Shown here one piece after another: positions 28,356 to 36,916 of a stretch of DNA of 64,000 nt. How positions within the stretch are numbered: the stretch's first letter is position 1; every line of letters starts with the position of its first letter. The stretch lies in the NCBI RefSeq assembly GCF_006974125.1, contig NZ_CP037858.1, forward strand, positions 2,046,001 through 2,110,000, written 5' to 3'. The notes under the pieces are model-generated. The model had not been told where the DNA came from, searched no databases, and saw nothing but the letters and a program-made list of their open reading frames with translations. The position numbers and the translations under genes are program-made. The DNA is from Stenotrophomonas maltophilia (GTDB taxonomy: Bacteria > Pseudomonadota > Gammaproteobacteria > Xanthomonadales > Xanthomonadaceae).

Positions 28356-28826
28356 TCACTCTTCCAGCTTGCTCAGCAGGTACTTCGGTTCGCCGATGCG
28401 CTCGATCAGGTCCAGCTGGGTTTCCAGCCAGTCGATGTGCTCTTCTTCCGAATCGAGGATCTTCACGAACAGCTGGCGGCTGACGTAGTCGCCGACCGAA
28501 TCGGAATAGGCCACGGCCTCGCGCAGGGTAACCACGCCATCGCGTTCCAGCGACAGGTCGCACTGCAGGATCTCGGTCGGGTTCTCACCGATGCGCAGCT
28601 TGCCCAGCGCCTGGAAGTTCGGCAGGCCTTCGAGGAACAGAATACGGTCGGCGAGCATGTCGGCATGCTTCATCTCGTCGATCGATTCCTTGTACTCGTG
28701 TTCGGCCAGTTCCTTGATGCCCCAGTTCTTCAGCATCTTGGCGTGCAGGAAGTACTGGTTGATCGCGGTCAGCTCGTTGTAGAGGACCTTGTTGAGGAAT
28801 TCGATGACCTTGGTGTCGCCCTTCAT
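28356..28826 (-). CDS. bfr: Bacterioferritin
   Basis: Iron-storing ferritin with haem at subunit interfaces. The 156-residue protein has the conserved ferroxidase ligands ([26 protein letters not shown]) and the haem-binding Met in [11 protein letters not shown] at 28826 with CAGGAG upstream. The bacterioferritin-associated ferredoxin gene lies 142 bases upstream on the same strand; together they store and release iron. Confidence 0.95.
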   Translation of the reverse strand: MKGDTKVIEFLNKVLYNELTAINQYFLHAKMLKNWGIKELAEHEYKESIDEMKHADMLADRILFLEGLPNFQALGKLRIGENPTEILQCDLSLERDGVVTLREAVAYSDSVGDYVSRQLFVKILDSEEEHIDWLETQLDLIERIGEPKYLLSKLEE

Positions 28827-28968
28827 GGGGATGCTCCTGCACGCTGAAAACGCAGGCACTTTAACGCCTTGCGTGCGGTCGTGAAGGAACGCGAATCGTG
28901 CGCATTGGCCTGTGCGGCCACATGTGAAGGATGCGAAAGCGCGGCGTCAATACGCCGCGAAGAGACGA

Positions 28969-29178
28969 TCAGGCGACCTGGGCCAGGCCCAATACCGGCA
29001 GCGGCAGATCGTGGGTGGCACGCGCCTTGGCCAGCAGGTCGCCGGCCATGTCCAGGCAGGAACCGCAGGTGGCACCACAGCCGGTACGCATGGTCAGTTC
29101 GGCCACCGTGCTGACGCCATTGCTGGCGGCTTCGCGGATCTGGTGGTCGGTGACTCCGTTGCAGATGCAGACGTACAC
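28969..29178 (-). CDS. bfd: Bacterioferritin-associated ferredoxin
   Basis: A 69-residue [2Fe-2S] protein that reduces the haem of bacterioferritin to mobilise iron. The four Cys ligands are at CIC near the N-terminus (Cys4, Cys6) and CGATCGSC. Located upstream of bfr on the same strand. A perfect 8-bp hairpin with CAAT/ATTG loop (28940-28959) lies between the two genes. Confidence 0.93.
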   Translation of the reverse strand: MYVCICNGVTDHQIREAASNGVSTVAELTMRTGCGATCGSCLDMAGDLLAKARATHDLPLPVLGLAQVA

Positions 29179-29234
29179 AGGCGTGGACCGGGCTGACAGG
29201 CCAGAGGCGGCCTGTTGGCTATTCCAATGGAAAC

Positions 29235-29270
29235 GAGAATGGTTGTCAATCAGAGACCTGAACCATTCTC
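29235..29270. promoter_or_regulatory. Perfect 10-bp inverted repeat upstream of bfd and 3' of rppH
   Basis: gagaatggtt (29235-29244) and aaccattctc (29261-29270) are perfect inverted copies 16 nt apart. They lie 57 bases upstream of bfd and 17 bases downstream of the rppH stop. Either a bipartite operator for bfd (Fur control is common in this family) or an rppH terminator; the minus-strand flank is gtttcc, a weak U-tract. Confidence 0.45.
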
Positions 29271-29286
29271 GATACCGTTCAGCCCG

Positions 29287-29907
29287 TCAGCTGGCCGGGC
29301 CATCGCCGGTGGCCTTCTTCGGCCAGTAGCCGCGGGTCCGCGGGCGCTTGCGCGGGCGCTCGTGCCCGGCGGTATGGCCCGGCATCCAGGCCTCGGCGGC
29401 GCTCTTGGGCATGGCGGTAACCCCCTGCCCGGCCACCCCGCGCGCCAGCGGCGCCAGATGTCGCAACGCACGCGCATAGACGCCACGCTTGAACATCACC
29501 ACGTGCTCCACCGGGTACCAGAAGTCCACCCAGCGCCAGTGGTCGAACTCGGGCGAGTCGGTGTGGTCCAGCTTCACGTGGGATTCGTCGCCGGTCAGGC
29601 GCAGCAGGAACCAGACCTGCTTCTGGCCGATGCAGACCTGCCGCTCGTTGCGGCGGATGGCCCGCGCCGGCAGCTTGTAGCGCAGCCAGCCGGGCGTCGC
29701 CCCGAGCACTTCCACATGCTCAGGCAGCAGGCCGGTCTCTTCCTGCAGTTCACGATACATGGCCTCGACAGGCGTCTCGTCGGTGTTCATGCCACCCTGC
29801 GGGAACTGCCAGCCATCCCGGCGCACACGTCGTGCCCAGAACACCTGGCCGTCCTGCCGCATCAGCACGATGCCGACGTTCGGTCGATAGCCGTCCGGAT
29901 CGATCAC
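29287..29907 (-). CDS. rppH: RNA pyrophosphohydrolase
   Basis: Removes pyrophosphate from the 5' end of triphosphorylated mRNA to start degradation. The 206-residue protein begins [15 protein letters not shown], typical of RppH, and carries the Nudix box [23 protein letters not shown]. The C-terminal 45 residues are basic and Pro-rich, an extension beyond the core fold. Located upstream of bfd on the same strand. Confidence 0.93.
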   Translation of the reverse strand: MIDPDGYRPNVGIVLMRQDGQVFWARRVRRDGWQFPQGGMNTDETPVEAMYRELQEETGLLPEHVEVLGATPGWLRYKLPARAIRRNERQVCIGQKQVWFLLRLTGDESHVKLDHTDSPEFDHWRWVDFWYPVEHVVMFKRGVYARALRHLAPLARGVAGQGVTAMPKSAAEAWMPGHTAGHERPRKRPRTRGYWPKKATGDGPAS

Positions 29908-29985
29908 GATGCGGACTCCTAAGAAAATCTACTGGCCGGGACTATCCCATGCCCTCTGTCGGCCCACAAGCACGACACAAAAGTG

Positions 29986-30015
29986 TTGACAGGGACGATA
30001 CACATCCGCAGAATA
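29986..30015 (+). promoter_or_regulatory. Promoter of the tRNA-Met/tRNA-Gln unit
   Basis: A perfect -35 box TTGACA (29986-29991) and an AGAATA -10-like box (30010-30015) with an 18-nt spacer precede a GC-rich gcggg discriminator, 14 bases before tRNA-Met. Confidence 0.75.
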
Positions 30016-30028
30016 GCGGGCTCACCAA

Positions 30029-30105
30029 GGCTATGTAGCTCAGCCGGTTAGAGCACAGCACTCATAATGCTGGGGTCGGTGGTTCGAGTCCACCCATAGC
30101 CACCA
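30029..30105 (+). tRNA. tRNA-Met (CAT), elongator type
   Basis: 77 nt including an encoded CCA. The acceptor stem ggctatg pairs with catagcc, the anticodon CAT is at 30063-30065 in an otherwise standard ctCATaa loop, and the ggttcgagtcc T-arm is present. It resembles elongator rather than initiator tRNA-Met: the acceptor begins with a normal G-C pair. Confidence 0.95.
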
Positions 30106-30160
30106 CACTGAAAATCAAGTTGTTTTTCAGCGTGAAAAGTGAGAAAATCGTTGCACGTTT

Positions 30161-30235
30161 TGCCCCGTCGCCAAGCGGTAAGGCACCTGACTCTGACTCA
30201 GGCATTCGGTGGTTCGAATCCATCCGGGGCAGCCA
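30161..30235 (+). tRNA. tRNA-Gln (CTG)
   Basis: 75 nt with encoded CCA. Acceptor tgccccg/cggggca, D-arm with gcggtaaggc, anticodon CTG at 30193-30195, and a ggttcgaatcc T-arm. It is 55 bases downstream of tRNA-Met and cotranscribed. Confidence 0.95.
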
Positions 30236-30286
30236 AATTAAAAGCAAAAGGCCAGATCGAAAGATCTGGCCTTTTGCTTTTAATTT
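30235..30286 (+). terminator. Long hairpin terminator of the tRNA unit
   Basis: A perfect 24-bp stem (30235-30258 with 30263-30286) with a GAAA loop begins at the last A of the tRNA CCA. Its right arm contains a CTTTTGCTTTTAATTT tract. It can act on either strand. Confidence 0.92.
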
Positions 30287-30391
30287 GGTCACGCATTCCA
30301 CCTTATCCCCGCGCCTGTCGGCGCGCGCCCTTGAACATCAAGGGGGCTCCTCTCCAGAGAGAACCCCGGGGTCGGACATGCAGAAAGACGG

Positions 30392-30413
30392 GGAGTGCCG
30401 GCCGCTGGCCGGC
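30392..30413 (+). repeat. SMAG REP palindrome
   Basis: A copy headed by GGAG rather than GTAG, between the tRNA unit and rpsI terminator. Confidence 0.8.
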
Positions 30414-30441
30414 AACTAGGACATGCACGACCCCGAAACGA

Positions 30442-30469
30442 CAAAAGCCCGGCCGAAGCCGGGCTTTTG
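30442..30469 (-). terminator. Terminator after rpsI
   Basis: A 12-bp perfect stem (30442-30453 with 30458-30469) with a cgaa/ttcg loop, followed by TG and a short U-rich tail on the minus strand; 49 bases past the rpsI stop codon. Confidence 0.85.
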
Positions 30470-30517
30470 CTTTTCCAACCAGCGGGCTCCCGAAGGAGCC
30501 CAACCAGGCGCGGTAAA

Positions 30518-30910
30518 TCAGCGCTTGGAGAACTGGGTGGCGCGGCGGGCCTTGTGCAGACCGACCTTCTTACGCTCGACTTCACGGGCGTCACGGGTCA
30601 TGAAGCCAGCCTTGCGCAGCTCGGACTTCAGGGTTTCGTCGTACTCGACCAGAGCACGGGCGATGCCCAGACGGATCGCACCGGCCTGGCCGGTGGTGCC
30701 GCCGCCAGCGGCGGTGACCAGGATGTCGAAGCTTTCGGTGTTCTTGGTCAGCTCGAGCGGCTGGCGCACGATCATGCGCGCGGTCTCACGACCGAAGAAC
30801 TCGTCCAGCGGACGGCCATTGACGGTGATGTTGCCCGAACCCTTGCGCAGGAACACGCGAGCGGTGGAGGACTTGCGGCGGCCAGTGCCGTAGTTTTGAG
30901 TGATAGCCAT
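30518..30910 (-). CDS. rpsI: 30S ribosomal protein S9
   Basis: 130 residues, with the conserved [14 protein letters not shown] start, a [19 protein letters not shown] core and the C-terminal SKR that reaches the P-site of the ribosome. It follows rplM by 2 bases in the usual rplM-rpsI operon. Confidence 0.97.
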   Translation of the reverse strand: MAITQNYGTGRRKSSTARVFLRKGSGNITVNGRPLDEFFGRETARMIVRQPLELTKNTESFDILVTAAGGGTTGQAGAIRLGIARALVEYDETLKSELRKAGFMTRDAREVERKKVGLHKARRATQFSKR

Positions 30911-30912
30911 GA

Positions 30913-31341
30913 TTAGATATCCAGAACCTGCGGCTGCTGTGCGGCGTGCGGATGCTCAGTGCCGGCGTAGACCTTGAGCTTGCGGTACATCTGGCGACCC
31001 AGCGGGCCCTTCGGCAGCATGCCCTTCACGGCGATCTCGATCACGCGCTCCGGGTGGCGCTCCAGCGCCTGGGCCAGGGACTCGGTCTTCAGGTTGCCGA
31101 TGTAGCCGGTGAAACGGTGATACATCTTGTCCTGCAGCTTCTTGCCGGTGACGGCAATCTTTTCTGCATTGATGACGACCAGGTAGTCGCCGGTATCAAC
31201 GTGCGGGGTGTAGACCGGCTTGTGCTTGCCGCGCAGACGGCGGGCCAGCTCGGTGGCGAGACGGCCCAGGGTCTTGCCCTCGGCGTCGACGAGGTACCAG
31301 TCGCGCTGGACGGTCTCGTTCTTGGCAGTGAAAGTGCTCAT
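30913..31341 (-). CDS. rplM: 50S ribosomal protein L13
   Basis: 142 residues with the L13 signature [19 protein letters not shown] and [15 protein letters not shown]. First gene of the rplM-rpsI operon. The upstream 197 bases to coq7 hold the divergent promoters; nothing more specific is visible. Confidence 0.97.
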   Translation of the reverse strand: MSTFTAKNETVQRDWYLVDAEGKTLGRLATELARRLRGKHKPVYTPHVDTGDYLVVINAEKIAVTGKKLQDKMYHRFTGYIGNLKTESLAQALERHPERVIEIAVKGMLPKGPLGRQMYRKLKVYAGTEHPHAAQQPQVLDI

Positions 31342-31538
31342 GAAGAACTCTAGGTTAGGTCGGGCTCATTGCGGCGAAAGGCTCGCCGGAACTCTGCCAC
31401 GCGTTGTGAAAAGGTGAAGCGTAAGAGGCGGGATTGTACTCACCTTGCCCGGGATGCGCAACCCGCGCCCTGCGCCGGGTTGGCAGGGGCGCGGGGCCGG
31501 GCGAGAATCGGGGGTCTTCCGTCCCACCGCGTACTGCC

Positions 31539-32183
31539 ATGACCGTGCTCCGCCAGACCACTCCGCTGGACCACCTGCTGACCGAGGCGCAGCGCGCCCT
31601 GGACACAGTGTTCGGCAATCCGCCGGCGGCCCGCCCCTACCCCGCCACGGGCACCGACGAACCGGGCATGGACAGCGCCGAGCGGCGCCATGCCGCAGGC
31701 CTGATGCGGATCAACCACGTCGGCGAGGTCTGCGCGCAGGGCCTGTATTTCGGCCAGGCCGCCGTGGCCCGCGACCCCGCCACGCGCGAACACCTGCTGG
31801 AAGCGGCGCAGGAAGAAACCGACCATCTGGCCTGGTGTGCCACCCGGCTGGGTGAGCTGGACAGCCGTCCGAGCCTGTTCAACCCGCTGTGGTACGCCGG
31901 CAGCTACACCATCGGCACCCTGGCCGGGCTGCGCGGCGACGGCTGGAACCTGGGCTTCGTGGTGGAAACCGAGCGTCAGGTGGAAGCCCGCCTGGACGAG
32001 CACCTGGTCGACCTGCCGCCCGGCGACCTGCGCAGCCGCGCGGTCATCGCGGTGATGAAGGAAGACGAAGCCCGCCATGCGGACCACGCCGAGCAGGCCG
32101 GCGCACGCCGCCTGCCGTTCCCGATCCCGGGGGCGATGGCGCTGGCTTCCAAGGTCATGAAGACCATCGCCTACCGGCTGTGA
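31539..32183 (+). CDS. coq7: Ubiquinone biosynthesis di-iron hydroxylase Coq7
   Basis: Hydroxylates demethoxyubiquinone (C6 position) in ubiquinone synthesis. The 214-residue protein carries the di-iron ligands in [18 protein letters not shown], and [13 protein letters not shown] at 31539 ([12 protein letters not shown]) fits the family, while a longer frame upstream lacks conservation. It is a Coq7-type enzyme, used by Xanthomonadaceae in place of UbiF. Confidence 0.93.
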   Translation: MTVLRQTTPLDHLLTEAQRALDTVFGNPPAARPYPATGTDEPGMDSAERRHAAGLMRINHVGEVCAQGLYFGQAAVARDPATREHLLEAAQEETDHLAWCATRLGELDSRPSLFNPLWYAGSYTIGTLAGLRGDGWNLGFVVETERQVEARLDEHLVDLPPGDLRSRAVIAVMKEDEARHADHAEQAGARRLPFPIPGAMALASKVMKTIAYRL

Positions 32184-32190
32184 CCGCCAG

Positions 32191-32306
32191 GTAGTGCCGG
32201 CCGCTGGCCGGCAACCACGCAGGTACTGCTGAAGATCAGGAGGTTGCCGGCCAGCGGCCGGCACTACCGAATCAGACGGTGGGGCCCGACCGTTGGCCGG
32301 GCCACC
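32191..32306. repeat. Two SMAG palindromes and a third hairpin between coq7 and sugE
   Basis: Copies at 32191-32212 (+) and 32246-32267 (-), and a ggtggggcccgacc-gttg-type hairpin (32278-32306) next to the sugE stop, which may serve as a terminator. Confidence 0.83.
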
Positions 32307-32627
32307 TTAGTTCGGCGAGACCAGCTTCAGGCCGATCACGCCGGCCACGATCAGGCCCACGCAGGCCAGGCGGGCCGGTGACGCGCTGTCGTTGAACAGG
32401 TAGATGCCCAGCACCGCAACGCCCATGGCGCCGATACCGGTCCAGATCGCGTAGGCCGTACCGACCGGAATGCTCTTCATCGCCTGGCTCATCAGGTACA
32501 GGCTGATCAGCGCGGATACCACCGTAGCAGCGGTGGGCAGGGGTTTGCTGAAACCTTCGGAGTACTTCATTCCGAGGGCGAAACCGATCTCGAACAGGCC
32601 GGCCAGCAGCAGGTAGATCCAGGGCAT
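32307..32627 (-). CDS. sugE: SugE/Gdx-type small multidrug resistance transporter
   Basis: A 106-residue four-helix SMR protein; family members of this subtype (Gdx) export guanidinium and small quaternary ammonium ions. The essential Glu lies in GLFEIGFALGMKYSEGF in helix 1, with the Gly-Trp motif replaced by YAIWTGIGAMG in helix 3. ATG at 32627 (MPWIYLLLAG) is the family start. It lies downstream of speD but behind a strong terminator, so it needs a separate promoter. Confidence 0.92.
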   Translation of the reverse strand: MPWIYLLLAGLFEIGFALGMKYSEGFSKPLPTAATVVSALISLYLMSQAMKSIPVGTAYAIWTGIGAMGVAVLGIYLFNDSASPARLACVGLIVAGVIGLKLVSPN

Positions 32628-32649
32628 GGGTGGGGGCTCCTTACCTTTT

Positions 32650-32691
32650 TTGAGAAAAACGAAACGGCCCGGTGTTTTCACACCGGGCCGT
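32650..32691 (-). terminator. Terminator between speD and sugE
   Basis: A perfect 12-bp stem (32664-32675 with 32680-32691) with a GAAA tetraloop on the minus strand, followed by TTTCGTTTTT. It should end speD transcription 105 bases after the stop codon. Confidence 0.9.
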
Positions 32692-32738
32692 GGATCGGTA
32701 CATCACCGTGGAACTGTAACGCGTGCCAGGCACTGGTT

Positions 32739-32792
32739 CCACGGGGCGGGTCGTCCCGCCTGGGTGGCGATGCCTGCGGGCATCGCACATGG
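32739..32792 (-). promoter_or_regulatory. Two hairpins 3' of speD, one capped by ACGA
   Basis: On the minus strand a gcgatgcc-cgc-aggcatcgc hairpin is followed by ggcggg-ACGA-cccgcc. An ACGR-capped hairpin is the repeating unit of the guanidine-II riboswitch, but a second ACGR hairpin is not visible, and a terminator separates it from sugE. Recorded as uncertain. Confidence 0.3.
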
Positions 32793-32795
32793 GTC

Positions 32796-33590
32796 TTACT
32801 CGGACAGGTTCCGGCCGTGGAACAGCTCTTCGATCTCGCGCTTGAGCAGCGCTTCGATCTTCATGCGTTCCTTGAACGACAGGTTCTTGGCCTTTTCCTC
32901 GAACAGGTACTGGTCCAGGTCGAAGTCCTTCAGGTGCATCTTCGTGTGGAAGATGTTTTCCTGGTAGACGTTGACGTCGAACATCTCGTAACGCGACTTG
33001 ATGTTCTTGGCCAGGAAGTTCTGGATCGAGTTGATCTTGTGGTCGATGAAGTGCTTCTTGCCCTTCACGTCGCGGGTGAAGCCACGGACGCGGTAGTCCA
33101 TGATCACGATGTCCGACTCAAGGCTCTCGATCAGGTAGTTCAGGGCCTTCAGCGGGGAAATGACGCCACAGGTGGCCACGTCGATATCCGCGCGGAACGT
33201 CGCGATACCTTCCTGCGGATGGGTTTCCGGGTAGGTGTGGACAGTGATGTGGCTCTTGTCCATGTGCGCGACCACGGCGTCGGAGATCAGCTCCTTGCCG
33301 GCCAGCTTCTTGTCGATCACCGGCTCTTCGGAGATCAGGATGGTCACCGAGGCACCCTGCGGGTCGTAGTCCTGGCGGGCCACGTTCAGGATGTTGGCGC
33401 CGATGATCTCGGCGACATCGGTCAAGATTTGAGTCAGCCTGTCGGCGTTGTACTCTTCATCGATGTATTCAATGTAACGCTGACGCTCCTCTTCGGTGCG
33501 CGCGTAACACACGTCATAGATGTTGAAGCTCAGCGCCTTGGTGAGGTTGTTGAAACCCTGCAGCCTCAGGCGAGGCAACGGCTTGACCAC
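32796..33590 (-). CDS. speD: S-adenosylmethionine decarboxylase proenzyme
   Basis: Makes decarboxylated SAM, the aminopropyl donor for spermidine. The 264-residue protein is of the E. coli-like class; self-cleavage before the Ser in MDKSHITVH creates the pyruvoyl cofactor, and the following HTYPETHPQ is conserved. Start is GTG at 33590 with an AGGAA box 9 bases upstream. It is divergent from clp. Confidence 0.94.
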   Translation of the reverse strand: MVKPLPRLRLQGFNNLTKALSFNIYDVCYARTEEERQRYIEYIDEEYNADRLTQILTDVAEIIGANILNVARQDYDPQGASVTILISEEPVIDKKLAGKELISDAVVAHMDKSHITVHTYPETHPQEGIATFRADIDVATCGVISPLKALNYLIESLESDIVIMDYRVRGFTRDVKGKKHFIDHKINSIQNFLAKNIKSRYEMFDVNVYQENIFHTKMHLKDFDLDQYLFEEKAKNLSFKERMKIEALLKREIEELFHGRNLSE

Positions 33591-33673
33591 GGCGGTCGAT
33601 TCCTGTGTAAGAAGGGAAAGGGGGAATTATGGGGCAAACTGCCCCCGGGGGGAACGTGAAGACGCAAGAGTTC

Positions 33674-33689
33674 TGGCACACTGTTTGCC
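33674..33689 (+). promoter_or_regulatory. Sigma-54-like promoter upstream of clp
   Basis: TGGCACACTGTTTGCC has the invariant GG-N10-GC spacing and near-consensus bases of sigma-54 (-24/-12) promoters. It lies 75 bases before the clp GTG. A short inverted repeat cttaac-N10-gttaag follows (33690-33711). Confidence 0.6.
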
Positions 33690-33763
33690 CTTAACAATTG
33701 CGCTGGTTAAGCTCCGCTATCGACCCCGTGAATCCGTTCATGCGCAGAGGGAGCGCCCCTATC

Positions 33764-34429
33764 GTGTCAACCGTGCGCCTAGCTAGCAGTCCACTGGCCT
33801 TGGATATCGCCACCATCGATCGTTTCCTGGCGCACAGCCACCGGCGGCGATATCCCACCCGTACCGACGTCTTCCGACCCGGTGACCCGGCGGGAACCCT
33901 GTATTACGTTGTCAGCGGCTCGGTTTCGATCATGGCCGAGGAAGATGACGATCGCGAGCTTGTGCTGGGCTACTTCGGTGCCGGCGAGTTCGTTGGCGAA
34001 ATGGGCCTGTTCGTCGAATCGGACCGCCGCGAGGTGATCCTGCGGACCCGTACCGCCTGCGAACTGGCTGAAATCAGCTACGAGCGCCTGCACCAGCTGT
34101 TCCTCGGCCCGCTGTCGGCCGACGCCCCGCGCCTGCTGTATGCGCTGGGCCAGCAGATCTCCAAGCGCCTGCTCGATACCAGCCGCAAGGCCAGTCGCCT
34201 GGCATTCCTGGACGTTACCGATCGAATCGTGCGCACACTGCACGATCTGGCACAGGAACCGGAAGCGATGAGCCATCCGCAGGGCAGCCAGCTGCGCGTG
34301 TCGCGCCAGGAACTGGCCCGCCTGGTCGGCTGCTCGCGCGAAATGGCTGGCCACGTGCTGAAGAAGCTGCAGACCGACGGCCTGCTGCATGCACGTGGCA
34401 AGACCGTGGTGCTGTACGGCACCCGTTGA
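33764..34429 (+). CDS. clp: CRP-like global regulator Clp
   Basis: A 221-residue transcription factor of the CRP/FNR family. Residues about 25-125 form the cyclic-nucleotide-binding fold with HSHRRRYPTRTDVFRPGDPAG and GEFVGEMGLF; the long dimerisation helix follows, and the winged helix-turn-helix is VSRQELARLVGCSREMAGHVLKKL. It is almost identical in these segments to Xanthomonas Clp, which is inactivated by c-di-GMP and controls virulence and extracellular enzymes. GTG at 33764 (MSTVRLASSPLAL) has GGGAG 10 bases upstream; an ATG at 33740 would add eight residues. Confidence 0.93.
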   Translation: MSTVRLASSPLALDIATIDRFLAHSHRRRYPTRTDVFRPGDPAGTLYYVVSGSVSIMAEEDDDRELVLGYFGAGEFVGEMGLFVESDRREVILRTRTACELAEISYERLHQLFLGPLSADAPRLLYALGQQISKRLLDTSRKASRLAFLDVTDRIVRTLHDLAQEPEAMSHPQGSQLRVSRQELARLVGCSREMAGHVLKKLQTDGLLHARGKTVVLYGTR

Positions 34430-34440
34430 GCACCCGGTGG

Positions 34441-34460
34441 GTGCGGACCTTGGTCCGCAC
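34441..34460. repeat. Palindrome of the gtgcggacc type
   Basis: gtgcggacc-tt-ggtccgcac, 11 bases after the clp stop codon, of the same type as 15808 and 42291. Confidence 0.8.
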
Positions 34461-34484
34461 TCCTTCGCGCGCTAGGCTCGTTGC

Positions 34485-35246
34485 ATGGAACTGAGCAGCG
34501 AATTCTGGTGGTTCATCCTCATCGGCCTGGGCGCACAGCTGGTGGACGGCGCTTTGGGCATGGCCTTCGGCCTGGTGTCCTCGTCGGTGATGTTGAGCAT
34601 GGGCCTGCCCCCGGCGCAGGTCAGCGCCAGCATCCACACCGCTGAAGTGTTCACCACGGGCGCGTCGGGCGTGTCGCACCTTGCAGCCGGAAATGTCGAT
34701 AAACGCCTGTTCCTGCGCCTGGCCCTGCCCGGTGCGGTGGGGGGCGCCGTGGGCGCCTACGTGCTCACCCAGATCCCCGGCGACATCATCCGGCCACTGA
34801 TCTACCTGTACCTGCTGGTACTGGCGATCATCATCCTGGCCCGCGCTGCGGGGCGCTGGATGCCCAAGGGCGAAATCCGCCGGGTACCGGTGCTGGGCTT
34901 CTTTGCCGGCCTGCTGGACGCCAGCGGCGGCGGCGGCTGGGGGCCGGTGGCCACCTCCACCCTGCTCGCCCGCGGCGGCCAGGCACGCACCACCATCGGT
35001 ACGGTCAACGCGGCCGAGTTCATCGTCACCCTGACCATCTCGGCCACGTTCCTGCTGTCGATGGGCGTGCAGCACCTGCAGATCGTCGCCGGCCTGCTGA
35101 TCGGCGGCATGATGGCCGCGCCGGTGGCGGCAATTCTGGTCAAGCGGGTGAAGGAGCGCTGGGTGCTGGTGGCCGTTGGCGTGCTGGTACTGGGGATCAG
35201 CCTGTTCCAGATCGGCCATGCGGTGTACGGGCACCTGTACCGCTGA
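34485..35246 (+). CDS. TauE/SafE-family sulfite exporter-like membrane protein
   Basis: A 253-residue polytopic protein of the TauE/SafE (DUF81) family, which exports small sulfur-containing or organic anions. Two homologous halves, GLGAQLVDGALGMAFGLVSSS and FFAGLLDASGGGGWGPVATS, each carry the Gly-rich motif; there are about seven helices. ATG at 34485. Substrate unknown. Confidence 0.88.
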   Translation: MELSSEFWWFILIGLGAQLVDGALGMAFGLVSSSVMLSMGLPPAQVSASIHTAEVFTTGASGVSHLAAGNVDKRLFLRLALPGAVGGAVGAYVLTQIPGDIIRPLIYLYLLVLAIIILARAAGRWMPKGEIRRVPVLGFFAGLLDASGGGGWGPVATSTLLARGGQARTTIGTVNAAEFIVTLTISATFLLSMGVQHLQIVAGLLIGGMMAAPVAAILVKRVKERWVLVAVGVLVLGISLFQIGHAVYGHLYR

Positions 35247-35252
35247 GCGTTT

Positions 35253-35311
35253 GCCGGCCAGCGGCCGGCACTACCGGGACGGAGAAGGGGTAGTGCCGGC
35301 CGCTGGCCGGC
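35253..35311. repeat. Inverted pair of SMAG REP palindromes
   Basis: Copies at 35253-35274 (-) and 35290-35311 (+), between convergent genes, able to form one large hairpin. Confidence 0.88.
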
Positions 35312-35334
35312 AGATCCATCACCGTGCGGCGGGA

Positions 35335-36051
35335 TCAGGCCTTGTCGCCACCGCGGTCCACGCAGCCCCAGTTGAGGATGCGGGTGCCGGCCGGCAGCAC
35401 GCTGCGGAAGAAATCCACCTTGGAGCGCTTCGGGTTCACCACCACTGGCGCCTTGGCTGCCAGCAGCAGCGGCAGGTCGGCGGTGCTGTCGGAGTAGGCG
35501 ATGTCGATGTCGCCGTAGCCGCGCTCGCGCAGCATGCGCATCTTCTCTTCGTTGTGGCAGTGGCGGGTCGGGCCGACGCCGCCCAGCCGCGGACCAACCT
35601 CGGTGCCGATCACCGGTACGTCCTGGTGGGCCACGAAGGCCAGGATCGCCCGTGCCAGCTCCGGCGGCGCGCCGGTGGCCACCACCACGCGGTCACCCTT
35701 GGCCCGGTGCGCGGCGAACACCTCCAGCGCCTGCGGCAGCAGCTTGGCGCGCATCTGTGCCTCGTTGCGCAGCACATAGGCGTCGATGACCTTGTTGAAA
35801 TCACGCGCACGGTGCAGGCCGAAGCTGCCGATCCACACATAGACCGAAATACCGGCACGACGGGTCGGCAGCAGCGCCACCATCGGCCCGGCGATCGGCG
35901 TGACCAGCAGCGCGGCCAGCATGCGCAACGGGTTGCGCTTGATCAGCGAGGCGAACAGATGGGTGCCCGAATCGCCGTCGTAGAGGGTGTGGTCGAAATC
36001 GAAGACCACCAGCGGCGCATCGTCGCGCGGCGTCGGATAGTGCGTTGTCAT
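35335..36051 (-). CDS. HAD-IB family phosphatase (SerB-like)
   Basis: A 238-residue HAD hydrolase with motif [12 protein letters not shown], motif [11 protein letters not shown], and motif [15 protein letters not shown], with an amphipathic helical insert after motif I. HAD-IB enzymes dephosphorylate phosphoserine-like or other metabolites. The start codon overlaps the trpC stop (ATGA), so it is cotranscribed with the trp genes; a role in tryptophan metabolism is not established. Confidence 0.9.
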   Translation of the reverse strand: MTTHYPTPRDDAPLVVFDFDHTLYDGDSGTHLFASLIKRNPLRMLAALLVTPIAGPMVALLPTRRAGISVYVWIGSFGLHRARDFNKVIDAYVLRNEAQMRAKLLPQALEVFAAHRAKGDRVVVATGAPPELARAILAFVAHQDVPVIGTEVGPRLGGVGPTRHCHNEEKMRMLRERGYGDIDIAYSDSTADLPLLLAAKAPVVVNPKRSKVDFFRSVLPAGTRILNWGCVDRGGDKA

Positions 36052-36842
36052 GCCGCGAAGAATAGCTGACGCAGGCCCTCGCCCGGCTCTTCCACGCGCA
36101 TGAAGGCCTCGCCGACCAGGAACGCATGGATGCCGGCATCGCGCATCAGCGCCACGTCCTGCGGGCCGAGGATGCCGCTCTCGGTCACCAGCAGTCGATC
36201 ACGCGGCACCGCCTTCTGCATGTCCAGCGTGGTCTGCAGCGACACCTCGAAGGTGCGCAGGTTGCGGTTGTTGATGCCGATCATCGGCGCCGGCACCTGC
36301 AGCGCACGCTCCAGTTCGTCGATGTCATGCACCTCCACCAGCACGTCCATGCCCAGCGACAGCGCCAGTTCGGACAGCGTGGCCAGCTGGGTGTCGTCCA
36401 GTGCAGCGACGATCAGCAGGATGCAGTCGGCGCCCAGCACGCGCGCCTCGTACACCTGGTAGGCGTCGATCACGAAGTCCTTGCGCAGCACCGGCAGCGT
36501 GCAGGCCTCGCGGGCCTGCTGCAGGTAGGCGTCGGCGCCCTGGAAGAAGTCCACGTCGGTCAGCACCGACAGGCAGCTGGCGCCGCCGAACTCATAGCTG
36601 ACGGCGATGTCGGCGGGGCGGAAATCCGGGCGGATCACACCCTTGGAGGGGCTGGCCTTCTTCACCTCGGCAATCACCGCCGGGTCGCCGTTGGCCACCG
36701 CCGCCTGCAGCGCGCGCACGAAGCCACGTACCGGCGGGGCACTGGCCAGGGCGGCCTGCAGCTCCTCGAGCGGGCGCTGGGCGCGGCGCTGGGCCACTTC
36801 TTCGGCCTTGCGGGCCAGGATCGTCTGCAGGATGTCGCTCAT
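36048..36842 (-). CDS. trpC: Indole-3-glycerol phosphate synthase
   Basis: Converts CdRP to indole-3-glycerol phosphate. 264 residues, TIM barrel, with [13 protein letters not shown] (catalytic Lys), the KDFVID segment, and [13 protein letters not shown] at 36842 gives the family length; the longer frame upstream crosses the intergenic gap. It is the third trp gene of the cluster after trpG and trpD; the HAD gene overlaps its end. Confidence 0.96.
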   Translation of the reverse strand: MSDILQTILARKAEEVAQRRAQRPLEELQAALASAPPVRGFVRALQAAVANGDPAVIAEVKKASPSKGVIRPDFRPADIAVSYEFGGASCLSVLTDVDFFQGADAYLQQAREACTLPVLRKDFVIDAYQVYEARVLGADCILLIVAALDDTQLATLSELALSLGMDVLVEVHDIDELERALQVPAPMIGINNRNLRTFEVSLQTTLDMQKAVPRDRLLVTESGILGPQDVALMRDAGIHAFLVGEAFMRVEEPGEGLRQLFFAA

Positions 36843-36916
36843 CGTCTTCGGTTCGGTGCGGGGGCGGTGAGGACGGCCATTATCGGCCATCAAGGGGATC
36901 AGGCTGAACCGCGCGC

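Noticed and set aside
32628..32795. A complete guanidine-II (mini-ykkC) riboswitch controlling sugE
   Set aside because: Only one ACGR-capped hairpin is visible, and the strong hairpin nearest sugE has a GAAA loop and a U-tract, which identifies it as the speD terminator.
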